Positions 26,592-34,610 of a DNA stretch of 64,000 nucleotides are shown one piece after another. Below the pieces are notes generated by a model. That model had not been told where the DNA came from. It did no database searches and saw nothing but the letters and a program-made list of their open reading frames with translations. Position numbers and translations under genes: made by a program. The stretch comes from an uncultured Clostridia bacterium. GTDB lineage: Bacteria; Bacillota; Clostridia; TANB77; CAG-508. Numbering within the stretch: the stretch's first letter is position 1; every line of letters starts with the position of its first letter. The DNA is taken from positions 1-64,000 of the forward strand of contig CAQZSK010000006.1 of the NCBI GenBank assembly GCA_948934525.1, read 5' to 3'.

Positions 26592-26831
26592 ATGTTTGAT
26601 AAAATAGGTTCATTAGAGCTTGAGGCAATGGCTGCTGAAGAGGCGCGGAGACTGTATGAGACGGAATTTTCATTCAATAATCCCTATACAAGGACTATTG
26701 AAACAGCAGGAGTTCCAGAAGATCAGAAGGAAGCGTTTTGCAAGTTTGTTGAAGAAGAACTCGCATGGCGGGGAGAGAAAATTAATCGAAAGGGTGAGTA
26801 CTTCAAGATTGAACGTTACCAGAGAAGATGA
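26592..26831 (+). CDS. hypothetical protein, 79 residues, atypical composition
   Basis: I do not recognise this protein. It is soluble, acidic in its first half and basic in its last 20 residues, with no motif. A spaced GGAGG site and a downstream double hairpin and terminator support expression. Its G+C-richer codons (CGG, GCG, GAG) differ from the flanking yunB and acetyltransferase-like genes. Overlapping frames exist but lack this ribosome site. It may be a horizontally acquired cassette. Confidence 0.6.
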   Translation: MFDKIGSLELEAMAAEEARRLYETEFSFNNPYTRTIETAGVPEDQKEAFCKFVEEELAWRGEKINRKGEYFKIERYQRR

Positions 26832-26840
26832 CCAACGGAA

Positions 26841-26893
26841 TCTCCTAAAATAGGAGACCAAAAAGCCTAGTGAGAAATCACTAGGCTTTTTAT
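26841..26893 (+). terminator. hairpin plus rho-independent terminator
   Basis: TCTCCTAAAATAGGAGA is followed by AAAAAGCCTAGTG, a short loop, CACTAGGC and five T residues. Confidence 0.85.
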
Positions 26894-27188
26894 AAAGTTA
26901 TCCACAAGCAGTAGAACAAAAACTAGTGGTTCAACTTCTACTTATACTTATACACCGCCATCTAAAGCAACTTGCAGTGATGGGTGGACTCAAGAATGTT
27001 CGGGTTCAGCACAAGTAATTTACTTAAATGGAAGTGCTGGAAATCCATGTCAGCATGGATATACCTCTACACACATATATAATGGACCCTGTACATATGG
27101 TCATACAAGTTCACATACAATAAAAAGTTATTGCAGTCATGGGTATGCATATAGTTATGAAGTCAACATGATAACTAGAAAGAACTAA
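26874..27188 (+). pseudogene. orphan 3' fragment of a Cys/His/Tyr/Ser-rich protein
   Basis: The frame is open for over 100 codons to TAA at 27186 but has no start or ribosome site and begins inside the preceding terminator. The peptide is Thr/Ser/Tyr rich with paired Cys and His (CSDGWTQECSGSAQ, NPCQHGY, GPCTYGHTSSH, YCSHGYAYSY), a repeat-like CxxG/CxHGY pattern. It looks like the C-terminus of an exported protein whose 5' part has been lost or replaced. The family is unknown. Confidence 0.5.
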
Positions 27189-27190
27189 AA

Positions 27191-27241
27191 TTAGAAAGAG
27201 ATGAGTTTTTGTAAATAATACAACCCATTTCTTTTTTTCTT
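27191..27241 (+). terminator. imperfect terminator after the orphan fragment
   Basis: GAAA, GATG and GTT blocks pair with AAC, CAT and TTC blocks around a short loop, ending in CTTTTTTTC. That a terminator follows the fragment fits it being the tail of a former gene. Confidence 0.5.
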
Positions 27242-27268
27242 AAAATTTTATAAATAATATAAAATTGC

Positions 27269-27297
27269 TTGACACAGGAAGTAGAACCTTTTAAACT
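27269..27297 (+). promoter_or_regulatory. candidate sigma-A promoter
   Basis: TTGACA is followed after 17 bases by TAAACT, 23 bases before the acetyltransferase-like gene. The -10 element is weak. Confidence 0.45.
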
Positions 27298-27319
27298 ATA
27301 GAAAGAGCTAGGGGGATAT

Positions 27320-28726
27320 ATGAAAAGACAAGAAAAAGCGAAATGGAGAAGATTGGATAATTCTGCTAAATTATTTCCTATTGTTGGAAACAAAAAATTT
27401 AGTAGTATTTATCGTATGTCAGTTGTATTAACACAAGATATTAATCCAGAAATATTAAAACAAGCTGTAGAAAATACCCTACAAATTTTTACAACATTTA
27501 AAGTTTGTTTAAAAAGAGGTTTTTTCTGGTATTATTTAGAGCAAAATGAAAAAGAAATTGTTATTTTTAGAGAAGATACTTATCCATGTCGTTATATGGA
27601 TAAAAGATTGAATAATGGATATTTATTTAAAATAAGCTATTTTAAGAATAAAATTAACGTAGAGATTTTTCATGCGCTGACTGATGGTAGTTCAGCAATA
27701 GAATTTGTAAAAGCAATTGTGTACAATTATTTGAATTTACAATATCCAAATAACTTTAAAGAGCCGTTTTCTGTTAAAAATATAGAGGCAGATACAAAAA
27801 ATAGTGAAGACAGTTACCTAAAAAATTATGAAAAGCATTTACCTGCAACTGAGAGTTCAGGAAAGGCATATATTTTGAAAGGGTCAAGGTTATTGCCCTA
27901 TCAAATGGGGATATCACATGGTTTTATTAGCTTAAAGCCAGTCATTAAAATTTGTAGAAAACTAAAAGTAACAGTGACAGAATATTTTACAGCAGTACTT
28001 ATTTATGCAATTTATCAAGAACAGAAAAACAGTAAGAGTAAAAAGCCAATTAAAGTATGTATTCCCGTTAATTTGAAAAAATACTTTGAATCTACTACCA
28101 TGAGTAATTTCTTTTCTTATATGACGATAGTAGCTGATAGAAAACAAATGGATTTAACAGATTTTGATTTAATTTTGGCATTTGTTAGAAATAATTTTAA
28201 AAATAAATTACAAAAGGAAGAAATGGCAAAAACCATGGCGCACACAGTGAGATTAGGAAATAGTATTTATGTACGTATGATACCATTAACCATGAAAAAG
28301 ATGATTTTGAAGATGATTTATAAAGAAATACAAAAATATACTACTACTACTTTTTCCAATCTTGGAAAAATTAACTTTTTATCAGAATACGAACCATACA
28401 TAGATCAATTTTTCTTTATTATAGCACCAGAAAGTGCAGAGAAAATTAAATGTACAACCTGTTCTTATGGAAATAATATTGTATTTTCTATTAGTTCTAT
28501 ATTACAAAATAATAATGTAGAAAAGAATTTTTTTGAATTTTTAACAAAGCAAGGAATACCAAATACAATTGTTACAAATGGAATTTATCAAAAAGAGGAA
28601 AATGCTCTTTATCCTAAAATTAATAGCTTATTAATAGAAGAAGTAATAGATAAAATAAAAGAGAAGAAGAAAACAAGAGAAAAAATTAGTATAAGAGAAA
28701 GGCTGAAAAAGAAATTTCATTTTTAA
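27320..28726 (+). CDS. condensation/alcohol acetyltransferase-like protein
   Basis: A 468-residue acyltransferase of the chloramphenicol-acetyltransferase-like fold (alcohol acetyltransferase or condensation-type). The catalytic motif HxxxDG is HALTDG at about residues 118-123, and a second conserved region TTTFSNLGKI lies near 345. The C-terminal 50 residues are basic and Lys/Glu rich. The acyl donor and acceptor are unknown. AGGGGG precedes the ATG. It is followed at 20 bases by an alpha/beta hydrolase, suggesting a lipid- or ester-modification pair (inference). Confidence 0.75.
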   Translation: MKRQEKAKWRRLDNSAKLFPIVGNKKFSSIYRMSVVLTQDINPEILKQAVENTLQIFTTFKVCLKRGFFWYYLEQNEKEIVIFREDTYPCRYMDKRLNNGYLFKISYFKNKINVEIFHALTDGSSAIEFVKAIVYNYLNLQYPNNFKEPFSVKNIEADTKNSEDSYLKNYEKHLPATESSGKAYILKGSRLLPYQMGISHGFISLKPVIKICRKLKVTVTEYFTAVLIYAIYQEQKNSKSKKPIKVCIPVNLKKYFESTTMSNFFSYMTIVADRKQMDLTDFDLILAFVRNNFKNKLQKEEMAKTMAHTVRLGNSIYVRMIPLTMKKMILKMIYKEIQKYTTTTFSNLGKINFLSEYEPYIDQFFFIIAPESAEKIKCTTCSYGNNIVFSISSILQNNNVEKNFFEFLTKQGIPNTIVTNGIYQKEENALYPKINSLLIEEVIDKIKEKKKTREKISIRERLKKKFHF

Positions 28727-28745
28727 AGGTAAAGGATGAGAAGAA

Positions 28746-29640
28746 ATGAATAAGAAAAGAAAGATAGTAGCAATTATAGCAACCATTTTGTTTATCATTG
28801 CAATAGGAGATATTCTAATATATGTATATTTCTTTCGAGGTAATATTACTTCAAAGGTACCAGAAGGAGTAAGGGAGAAATGTAATGTAAAAGAAGAAGT
28901 ATTTCAAGAAAGAAATGTGTTTGTGTTAACTCCAAAAGGAAAGAAGAAAACAGAAAAGGTAATCTTTTATCTTCATGGAGGTTCTTATGTGTCAGAATTA
29001 ACACCAACTTATTGGAATTTTTTAAGTGATTATACACAAGACACTAGAACAACAATTATTGTGCCAGATTATCCATTAACTCCACAGTATCACTATAAAG
29101 AAGTATTTGAAATGATAACACCATTATACAAAGAAATTGTAAAAAAAGTAAAATCAGAAAACTTAATTATTATGGGAGATTCAGCAGGTGGGGGAATGGC
29201 ATTAGCATTAACACAGAAAATAGGACAAGAAGAATTAACAAAGCCAAGTAAGACAATACTCATTTCTCCCTGGTTAGATGTTACAATGGAAAATTCAGAA
29301 ATTAAAAAAGTACAGGAAAAAGATAAGATGCTAAATGCAGAAATATTAAAGTTAGCTGGAATTTCTTATGCAAGAGAAGAGGAAGATACCAGAAATTATT
29401 TAGTTAGTCCAATTTATGGGCCAATAGAAAGTTTAGAAAATATAGTAATTTATACAGGGACACATGACATTTTAAATCCAGATGTTCATAGGTTTCAAGA
29501 TATGGCCAAGCAGAAACGGAGTAGAAATAACGATTAAAGAAACACAAGGTGCAGTACATGATTGGGTGATTAATAAGAAGCAAAGTGAGGGTGAGAAACT
29601 TGTAGAGAAAGATTATCAGAAATTAATTGAGGAAATATAA
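28746..29640 (+). pseudogene. alpha/beta hydrolase (esterase/lipase type), frameshifted near the C-terminus
   Basis: The frame encodes an N-terminal membrane anchor, the HGGSYV oxyanion motif, the nucleophile GDSAGGG and the acid-containing GTHDILNPD, then stops at 29537. Moving to the next frame around 29513, at AAGCAGAAACGG, restores a normal ending with GVEITIKETQGAVHDWVINK, which carries the catalytic His, to TAA at 29640. Removing one A from that AAA run would give a single 297-residue frame. As given, the protein lacks its catalytic His. It is a true lesion or a sequencing error. It lies directly after the acetyltransferase-like gene in an operon. Confidence 0.8.
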
Positions 29641-29674
29641 AAATTCCTTGGCATAAAGCCAAGGAATTTTTTGA
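29640..29674. terminator. bidirectional terminator between esterase and rpsI
   Basis: AAATTCCTTGGC and GCCAAGGAATTT form a perfect 12-bp stem with an ATAAA loop and a T run, between convergent genes. Confidence 0.9.
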
Positions 29675-29679
29675 TAATC

Positions 29680-30084
29680 TTATCTCTTAGAGAATTGTGG
29701 AGCTTTTCTAGCTTTCTTAAGACCATATTTCTTTCTTTCTTTCATACGAGGATCTCTTGTTAAGAATCCTGCTGATTTTAAAGCTGGTCTATATTCACTA
29801 TTAGCTTCATTTAATGCTCTTGCAATACCATGACGAACTGCTCCAGCTTGACCAGAAAGTCCACCACCATTTACTGTACAAATAACATCATATTTATCTA
29901 AAGTATTAGTAGCAACTAATGGTTGTTTTACAATAACTTTTAATACATCAGTACCAAAATATTCTTCTAATGCTTTACCATTAATTTTAATAGCTCCGTT
30001 ACCATCTACTAATCTAACTCTAGCAATTGATTTTTTTCTTCTTCCAGTTCCTAAAAATACGATTTTATCAAATTTTTTTGCCAT
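29680..30084 (-). CDS. rpsI: 30S ribosomal protein S9
   Basis: A 134-residue ribosomal protein with the GTGRRKKSIARVRLVDGNG start and the basic KKARKAPQFSKR tail that reaches the P-site tRNA. It sits 1 base after rplM in the conserved rplM-rpsI operon. Confidence 0.98.
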   Translation of the reverse strand: MAKKFDKIVFLGTGRRKKSIARVRLVDGNGAIKINGKALEEYFGTDVLKVIVKQPLVATNTLDKYDVICTVNGGGLSGQAGAVRHGIARALNEANSEYRPALKSAGFLTRDPRMKERKKYGLKKARKAPQFSKR

Positions 30085-30085
30085 C

Positions 30086-30523
30086 TTATTTTACCTCCCA
30101 TACTTCAGGTTTTTGAGCGATGTTTTCATGTTCTGCTCCAGCATATACTCTTAATTTTTTAGCCATTTGTCTTCCAAGTCTTGTATGAGGAAGCATTCCT
30201 TCTACTGCATGAGTCATCATTTTTTCTGGACTTTTTGCTAGTAATTCTCTAGCAGTAGTTTCTTTCATTCCACCAATATATCCTGAATGACTTCTATAAA
30301 CTTTTTGATCTAATTTTTTACCTGTTAAAACTATGTTTGCGCAATTAATAATAATTACATGATCACCAACATCCATATGTGTTGTATAAGTTGGTTTATG
30401 TTTTCCTCTTAATAATTTTGCAGCTTCAGTAGCAACTCTACCTAATGGCTTATTAGCTGCATCGATTATATACCATTTACTTTCAATTTCACTTTTTTTC
30501 ACACTATAAGTTGTATTATTCAT
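30086..30523 (-). CDS. rplM: 50S ribosomal protein L13
   Basis: A 145-residue L13 with the typical WYIIDAANKPLGRVATEAAKLLRGKHKP start and YRHSGYIGG-like YRSHSGYIGG motif. It is the first gene of the rplM-rpsI operon, preceded by a structured leader and a good promoter. GGAGG is 7-8 bases before the ATG. Confidence 0.98.
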   Translation of the reverse strand: MNNTTYSVKKSEIESKWYIIDAANKPLGRVATEAAKLLRGKHKPTYTTHMDVGDHVIIINCANIVLTGKKLDQKVYRSHSGYIGGMKETTARELLAKSPEKMMTHAVEGMLPHTRLGRQMAKKLRVYAGAEHENIAQKPEVWEVK

Positions 30524-30633
30524 GGTAAATCATATCCTCCATTTCATTTTTTAAAATATAATTTATATGAAACTTGTTTTAAAAGTGCTACCGGGGAGAA
30601 GCCAATTAAAATAAGCTATCATCATACTATATG
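30524..30633 (-). ncRNA. candidate L13 leader, structured 5' UTR of rplM
   Basis: The transcript leader of about 110 bases contains the pairing-capable GGCTTCTCCCCGGTAGCAC, the only G+C-rich element in the region, upstream of the ribosome site. Autoregulatory L13 leaders are known in Firmicutes at this position. The match to the known motif was judged by position and structure only. Confidence 0.45.
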
Positions 30634-30640
30634 CTTTGCT

Positions 30641-30669
30641 ATTATAATATAAAAACATTGAAAAGTCAA
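30641..30669 (-). promoter_or_regulatory. sigma-A promoter of rplM-rpsI
   Basis: On the minus strand TTGACT and TATAAT are separated by 17 bases. Confidence 0.8.
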
Positions 30670-30696
30670 CTATTAAGCGAAAAATTCCCAAAACTG

Positions 30697-30725
30697 TTGA
30701 CATTTATTCAAAAATAGAGTATACT
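30697..30725 (+). promoter_or_regulatory. sigma-A promoter of infC-rpmI-rplT
   Basis: TTGACA and TATACT are separated by 17 bases. It is divergent from the rplM promoter, with the -35 elements 28 bases apart. Confidence 0.85.
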
Positions 30726-30731
30726 AATTAA

Positions 30732-30895
30732 CGTAAATAAAAAAGTAGCAATTCATGCTCGCCTTCACCAAAGGGAAAAGGCTTATAGTTTACTCTATTT
30801 TTATGCTATATAAAAATAGGTAAGTTTGAGTAATGAATTGATTTGAATAAAATCAATTTTTTTATTGTATAGAAAACTTACTTTTTATTTACTTT
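30732..30895 (+). ncRNA. L20-type autoregulatory leader of infC-rpmI-rplT
   Basis: The leader of about 165 bases ends in an intrinsic terminator (ATTGATTT, loop, AAATCAAT and seven T residues, 30836-30866). Upstream AATTCAT and ATGAATT segments could form alternative pairs. In low-GC Firmicutes, L20 binding to such a leader causes premature termination. The identification rests on position, the terminator and gene order. Confidence 0.75.
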
Positions 30896-30919
30896 AGAAA
30901 ATAAATGGAGGTGTTTGAT

Positions 30920-31432
30920 ATCAAACAAGAATTGCCAATTAATGAGCAAATTAGAGCGAACAAAGTTCAAGTGATTGATGACAATGGAGAGAAAAAAGGA
31001 GCTATGAGTTTACAAGATGCATTAGACTTAGCTTATGAAAAAAAGTTAGATTTAGTTATGGTAGCTCCAAACCCTGAAATGCCAGTATGTAAAATTATGA
31101 ACTATGGTAAGTACAAATTTGAACAATCTAAAAGGGAAAAAGAAGCTAGAAAGAAACAAAAAACTTTTGAACTAAAAGAAATTAGAATTACTCCAAATAT
31201 TGAGCAACATGATTTTGAATTCAAAAGTAAAAATGCTAGAAAATTTTTAGAAGATGGAAATAAAGTAAGAATTACTTTGAAATTCAGAGGAAGAGAAATG
31301 AACTATATTAAACTTGGAGAACAAGTTTTAAACAAATTTATTGAAGAGTTATCTGATATTTCTGTTCCAGAGAAAAAGCCACTTTTAGAGGGAAAGAATA
31401 TGTTTATTATATTAGCGAAAAAAGCAAACTAA
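30920..31432 (+). CDS. infC: translation initiation factor IF-3
   Basis: IF-3 keeps 30S subunits free and proofreads start codons. The N-domain has LPINEQIRANKVQVIDDNG; the C-domain has KEIRITPNIEQHDFEFK and the usual ending. The ATG at 30905 is an unlikely start because the Shine-Dalgarno GGAGGTG (30907-30913) overlaps it. Six bases after that site comes ATC at 30920, giving KQELPINEQIRA directly, as in IF-3 proteins of other bacteria that use AUU or AUC. The rare start is the basis of IF-3 self-regulation in other bacteria. If the ATG were used, five extra residues would be present. Confidence 0.93.
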   Translation: MKQELPINEQIRANKVQVIDDNGEKKGAMSLQDALDLAYEKKLDLVMVAPNPEMPVCKIMNYGKYKFEQSKREKEARKKQKTFELKEIRITPNIEQHDFEFKSKNARKFLEDGNKVRITLKFRGREMNYIKLGEQVLNKFIEELSDISVPEKKPLLEGKNMFIILAKKAN

Positions 31433-31480
31433 GGTAGCTAATAGGTAATAGATTACAAAATTAAAGGAGGAATTAAGATT

Positions 31481-31684
31481 ATGCCAAAGTTAAAAACAAA
31501 TAAAGCTGCTAAAAAGAGATATTCATATACAGCAACAGGAAAAGTAAAAAGAACAAAATCAAATAGAAGACATCTTTTAGCAAATAAAACAAGTAGAGCA
31601 AAATCAAGAGGAAAAGTACAAGATGCTTATGCAGATAAAACATGTGAAGCAGGAATTAAAAAAATGTTACCATATGGTAATTAA
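31481..31684 (+). CDS. rpmI: 50S ribosomal protein L35
   Basis: A 67-residue very basic protein with MPKLKTNKAAKKRYSYTATG and the HLLANKTSRAKSR motif typical of L35. It is the middle gene of infC-rpmI-rplT, with AAAGGAGG before the ATG. Confidence 0.98.
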   Translation: MPKLKTNKAAKKRYSYTATGKVKRTKSNRRHLLANKTSRAKSRGKVQDAYADKTCEAGIKKMLPYGN

Positions 31685-31691
31685 AATGAAT

Positions 31692-31760
31692 AAACCCGGC
31701 GGTGGACAGAACTTATCCCCAGTGGATAGACTAAGGGGAAAATTCTGTCCCCGTCAGTGA
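31692..31760 (+). promoter_or_regulatory. G+C-rich hairpin between rpmI and rplT
   Basis: GGACAGAACTTATCCCC and its partner GGGGAAAATTCTGTCC form a long imperfect stem in the rpmI-rplT gap, without a T tract. It is much richer in G and C than its surroundings. It could be an RNA-processing site, a stability element or an L20 site; it is not a terminator. Confidence 0.55.
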
Positions 31761-31785
31761 ATAAATTTAGTGAGGGGGAATAAAA

Positions 31786-32139
31786 ATGGCAAGAGTAAAA
31801 ACAGCAAATATTACTCGTAAAAAACATAAAAAAGTTTTAAAAAGAGCAAAAGGATATTATGGAGCAAAACATTATAGATTTAGAATGGCTAAACAAGCTG
31901 TTATGAAATCTGGAAAATATAGCTATACAGGAAGAAAAGATAAAAAGAGTAATTTTAGAAAATTATGGATAGCAAGAATTAATGCTGCTGCAAGAATGAA
32001 TGGACTAACATATAGCGCGTTAATCAATGGATTAAAGAAAGCTAATGTAGTAATTAATAGAAAAATGTTAGCAGAAATTGCTGTAACAGATGCAAAAGCA
32101 TTTACAGAAATTGCAAATACAGCTAAAAAAGCAAAATAA
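31786..32139 (+). CDS. rplT: 50S ribosomal protein L20
   Basis: A 117-residue basic ribosomal protein with MARVKTANITRKKHKKVLKR and the KQAVMKSGKYSYTGRKDKK segment. It is the last gene of the operon and the likely repressor that binds the operon leader. GAGGGGG precedes the ATG. Confidence 0.98.
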   Translation: MARVKTANITRKKHKKVLKRAKGYYGAKHYRFRMAKQAVMKSGKYSYTGRKDKKSNFRKLWIARINAAARMNGLTYSALINGLKKANVVINRKMLAEIAVTDAKAFTEIANTAKKAK

Positions 32140-32151
32140 AATAGAGAAATA

Positions 32152-32208
32152 TACGAACTAAAAATTTTAACGAATGATTTGTTTAAAATTTGTTAGTTCG
32201 TATTTTTT
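32152..32208 (+). terminator. terminator of infC-rpmI-rplT
   Basis: ACGAACTAA and TTAGTTCGT close a hairpin, with AAATTTTAAC and GTTTAAAATTT also able to pair inside, followed by ATTTTTT. Confidence 0.85.
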
Positions 32209-32292
32209 ATAAATACTATTGCAAATTAAAAGAAAAAATATTACAATAAAGTCATAAAAAGAAAAATAGGAAAAAATGATGGAGGAAGACAG

Positions 32293-32529
32293 ATGAAAAA
32301 CAAAAAAAATGATTCAGGTGTAACTATAATTGTATTAGTTGTTACAGTTATTGTACTTTTAATTTTGGCTGGTGTAACTATTTCGTCATTTACAGGTGAC
32401 AAAGGTTTATATAATGAAACAAAAGAAACCAAAAAGAATATACAAAATATACAAAATCAGACAATAGATGATTTACAAGGAATAGCAAATGACTTATCTA
32501 ACACAGCGGGAGATGCACTAAATCCATAA
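32293..32529 (+). CDS. short pilin-like membrane protein
   Basis: A 78-residue protein. After a short charged leader comes one hydrophobic helix, GVTIIVLVVTVIVLLILAGV, of the kind seen in type IV pilin-like clostridial surface proteins, followed by a 45-residue hydrophilic Asn/Asp/Thr tail. The prepilin Glu5 is absent, and no prepilin-peptidase or pilus assembly gene is in the window. GGAGGAAGACAG precedes the ATG. It lies just upstream of a larger protein with the same N-terminal helix, so it may be a truncated paralogue. Confidence 0.65.
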   Translation: MKNKKNDSGVTIIVLVVTVIVLLILAGVTISSFTGDKGLYNETKETKKNIQNIQNQTIDDLQGIANDLSNTAGDALNP

Positions 32530-32677
32530 TGGAAATATTTATAAAGAAAATGAAGTTCAGTTTGAACTTTATTTTTTTTATCTAAAATATGATAAAAACA
32601 ATGAGAGGATAATACCTGTCATTTTAGTAACCATAGTTGTACTGCTAATCTTAGCAGGAATAACAATTACTTATATA

Positions 32678-34408
32678 ATGGGAGATAATAGTGTATTTAA
32701 GCAAGCATCAAATGCCAAATTAAATACAGAATTAGCGAAGATAGAAGAACAAGCAAGCCTAATTTATACAGACAAACTACTAGAAAAAGTACAAGACAAT
32801 AATTTAAAAGATAAGCCCACAATGCAGGATATAGTAGAAGAATTAAGAGATAAAGGGTATACCATAGAACAAGTAGCAGTAAGTGAAGAAGAAATAACAG
32901 GAATTTCATTAGATAAAGAAAGTATGAGCTTAGGAAAAGAAAAATCAAATACAATACAAGTAACATTAGAAGGAGATAGTGAGCTATATACTTATTATAT
33001 TAAAGTAGATGGTAAGTATTATAAAATGCATTTTAATGGTGGAGTAATAACTATAGATAGAACAGAGAGTGATCTTTCAGGAGGAGAAGGAACAAAACAA
33101 ATTTTAAGTGTAGTAAGTGGAGATGAAACAATGGCAATAGCTACAGTAGATACAAATACAAATGTAATAACTGTAACAGCTAAGAACACAGCAGGAACAG
33201 TAGCGATAATAGTAAACTATGGGAGCTATACAAAAACATGTAATGTAAGAGTATGTGAAGTTACAACAGAACTAGAAATTAATTCTGTAAGAGCAAGAAT
33301 AGCAACAGGATATACCAGATGGTTAACAGCTATAGCAAAACCAACTGAAACAACAAGCCAAGAATTTGAATGGACAAGTAGTAATAAAGAAGTAGCAACA
33401 GTAGATAAACAGGGAGTAATAACAGCAAAGAAAAAAGGAACAACAACAATTACAGTCAAAACAACAGATGGAAGTAATTTAAGTAAAACATGTGAGGTAA
33501 CAGTGGATGACGCAGTAGAAGTAACAACATTAACAGATTTCCAAACAAAGAATACTATAGCCAAAGATGAAAATGGAAATTTAATAACAATACCAGGAGA
33601 CTTCAAAGTATTAACAAGTGAAGCAACAAAAGTAACACAAGGGATAGTAATCCAAGATAAAGAGGGAAATGAGTTTGTATGGGTACCAGTAGATTCAGTA
33701 TCAACAGGAACAAGCAAACCAGCAGATGATATACGATTGGGGAGATATTCTTTTGATGTAAAAAATGGTACGCCGACAAAACATCAGGATGCAGAGGATT
33801 ATACTCAAGTTATTTCAATAGATGGGCGTTTTCAAGAAGTGATAGTTAATTCAGGAAGTGGAAGGATATCAGCTAAAAATTTAGGAGATTTTGTAACAAA
33901 AACACAAGTAAATGGAGGATATTATATTGGAAGGTATGAAGCGAGTCAAGGTACAGATGGAAAAGTAAATTCACAATTCGACAAACCAACTTGGGGAAAT
34001 ATCATTCAATCAAATGCAGCAATGGCAGCAAGAGAAATGTATAGTAGTAATTATGTAGAAAGTGATTTAATTAATAGTTATAGTTGGGATACAGCAATAG
34101 TATTTATACAAAAATATTCAGAAGATAGTAATTATGCAAATAAAAAGTCTGTGAATGATAAAAATATAGGAAAATTAAACACAGGAAAAGCGGGAGATAA
34201 AGAATGTAATATTTATGATATGGCTTCAAATTGTTATGAATGGTCTACAGAATATCAAGATGTACGATCAAGTGGTAATAATTCACCATGTCTTGCTAGG
34301 GGTGGTATGCTTAGTCATGACACTAGCTCTACAAAGTACCGTGCCAACTATCAAATAGACTATAAATTAGCAAGTATTTCATTTCGCCTACTTTTATATT
34401 TAAAATAG
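32678..34408 (+). CDS. pilin-like, Ig-like (Big2) and FGE-like surface protein, 5' end disrupted
   Basis: The intact frame of 576 residues has an Ig-like stretch (about 65-195), a clear Big_2 domain (about 196-278, TSSNKEVATVDKQGVITAKK), and an FGE-like/C-type-lectin-like domain (about 320-576) with GNEFVWVPV, GGYYIGRYEASQG, SYSWDTAIVFIQKYS and the end SFRLLLYLK. The reading frame extends upstream through a pilin-like helix (VTIVVLLILAGITITYIMGD), but no start precedes that helix in frame. ATGs at 32589 and 32601 in the next frame would restore MRG plus the helix if one base were inserted near 32608. No ribosome site precedes 32678. So the gene is either frameshifted at its 5' end or starts unusually. 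Confidence 0.75.
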   Translation: MGDNSVFKQASNAKLNTELAKIEEQASLIYTDKLLEKVQDNNLKDKPTMQDIVEELRDKGYTIEQVAVSEEEITGISLDKESMSLGKEKSNTIQVTLEGDSELYTYYIKVDGKYYKMHFNGGVITIDRTESDLSGGEGTKQILSVVSGDETMAIATVDTNTNVITVTAKNTAGTVAIIVNYGSYTKTCNVRVCEVTTELEINSVRARIATGYTRWLTAIAKPTETTSQEFEWTSSNKEVATVDKQGVITAKKKGTTTITVKTTDGSNLSKTCEVTVDDAVEVTTLTDFQTKNTIAKDENGNLITIPGDFKVLTSEATKVTQGIVIQDKEGNEFVWVPVDSVSTGTSKPADDIRLGRYSFDVKNGTPTKHQDAEDYTQVISIDGRFQEVIVNSGSGRISAKNLGDFVTKTQVNGGYYIGRYEASQGTDGKVNSQFDKPTWGNIIQSNAAMAAREMYSSNYVESDLINSYSWDTAIVFIQKYSEDSNYANKKSVNDKNIGKLNTGKAGDKECNIYDMASNCYEWSTEYQDVRSSGNNSPCLARGGMLSHDTSSTKYRANYQIDYKLASISFRLLLYLK

Positions 34409-34432
34409 CTCTAAAGGGTAAACGAAATAATC

Positions 34433-34475
34433 AAAGAAACTGTTAGAATTTAAAATATTAACAGTTTCTTTTTGT
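34433..34475 (+). terminator. terminator of the second FGE-like gene
   Basis: AAAGAAACTGTTA pairs with TAACAGTTTCTTT around a 13-base AT-rich loop, followed by TTG. Confidence 0.85.
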
Positions 34476-34538
34476 TGTTGTGTAACGAAAACCCCCTGTT
34501 TTACAGGGGGTTCTAAAAGCTTTTAGCTATGAGCAAAA

Positions 34539-34608
34539 AAATCCTCCTTTTTGATATAATAAATATGGTTTGCCAACCGTAAATAAAAATCAAAAAAGGA
34601 GGATTTTG
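34539..34608 (+). promoter_or_regulatory. ribosome-site-sequestering hairpin of tnpA
   Basis: AAAATCCTCCTTTTTGAT at 34539 pairs with the ATCAAAAAAGGAGGATTTT segment just before the ATG, burying the Shine-Dalgarno sequence. This is the known way IS200 elements keep transposase translation low. Confidence 0.75.
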
Positions 34609-34610
34609 TC

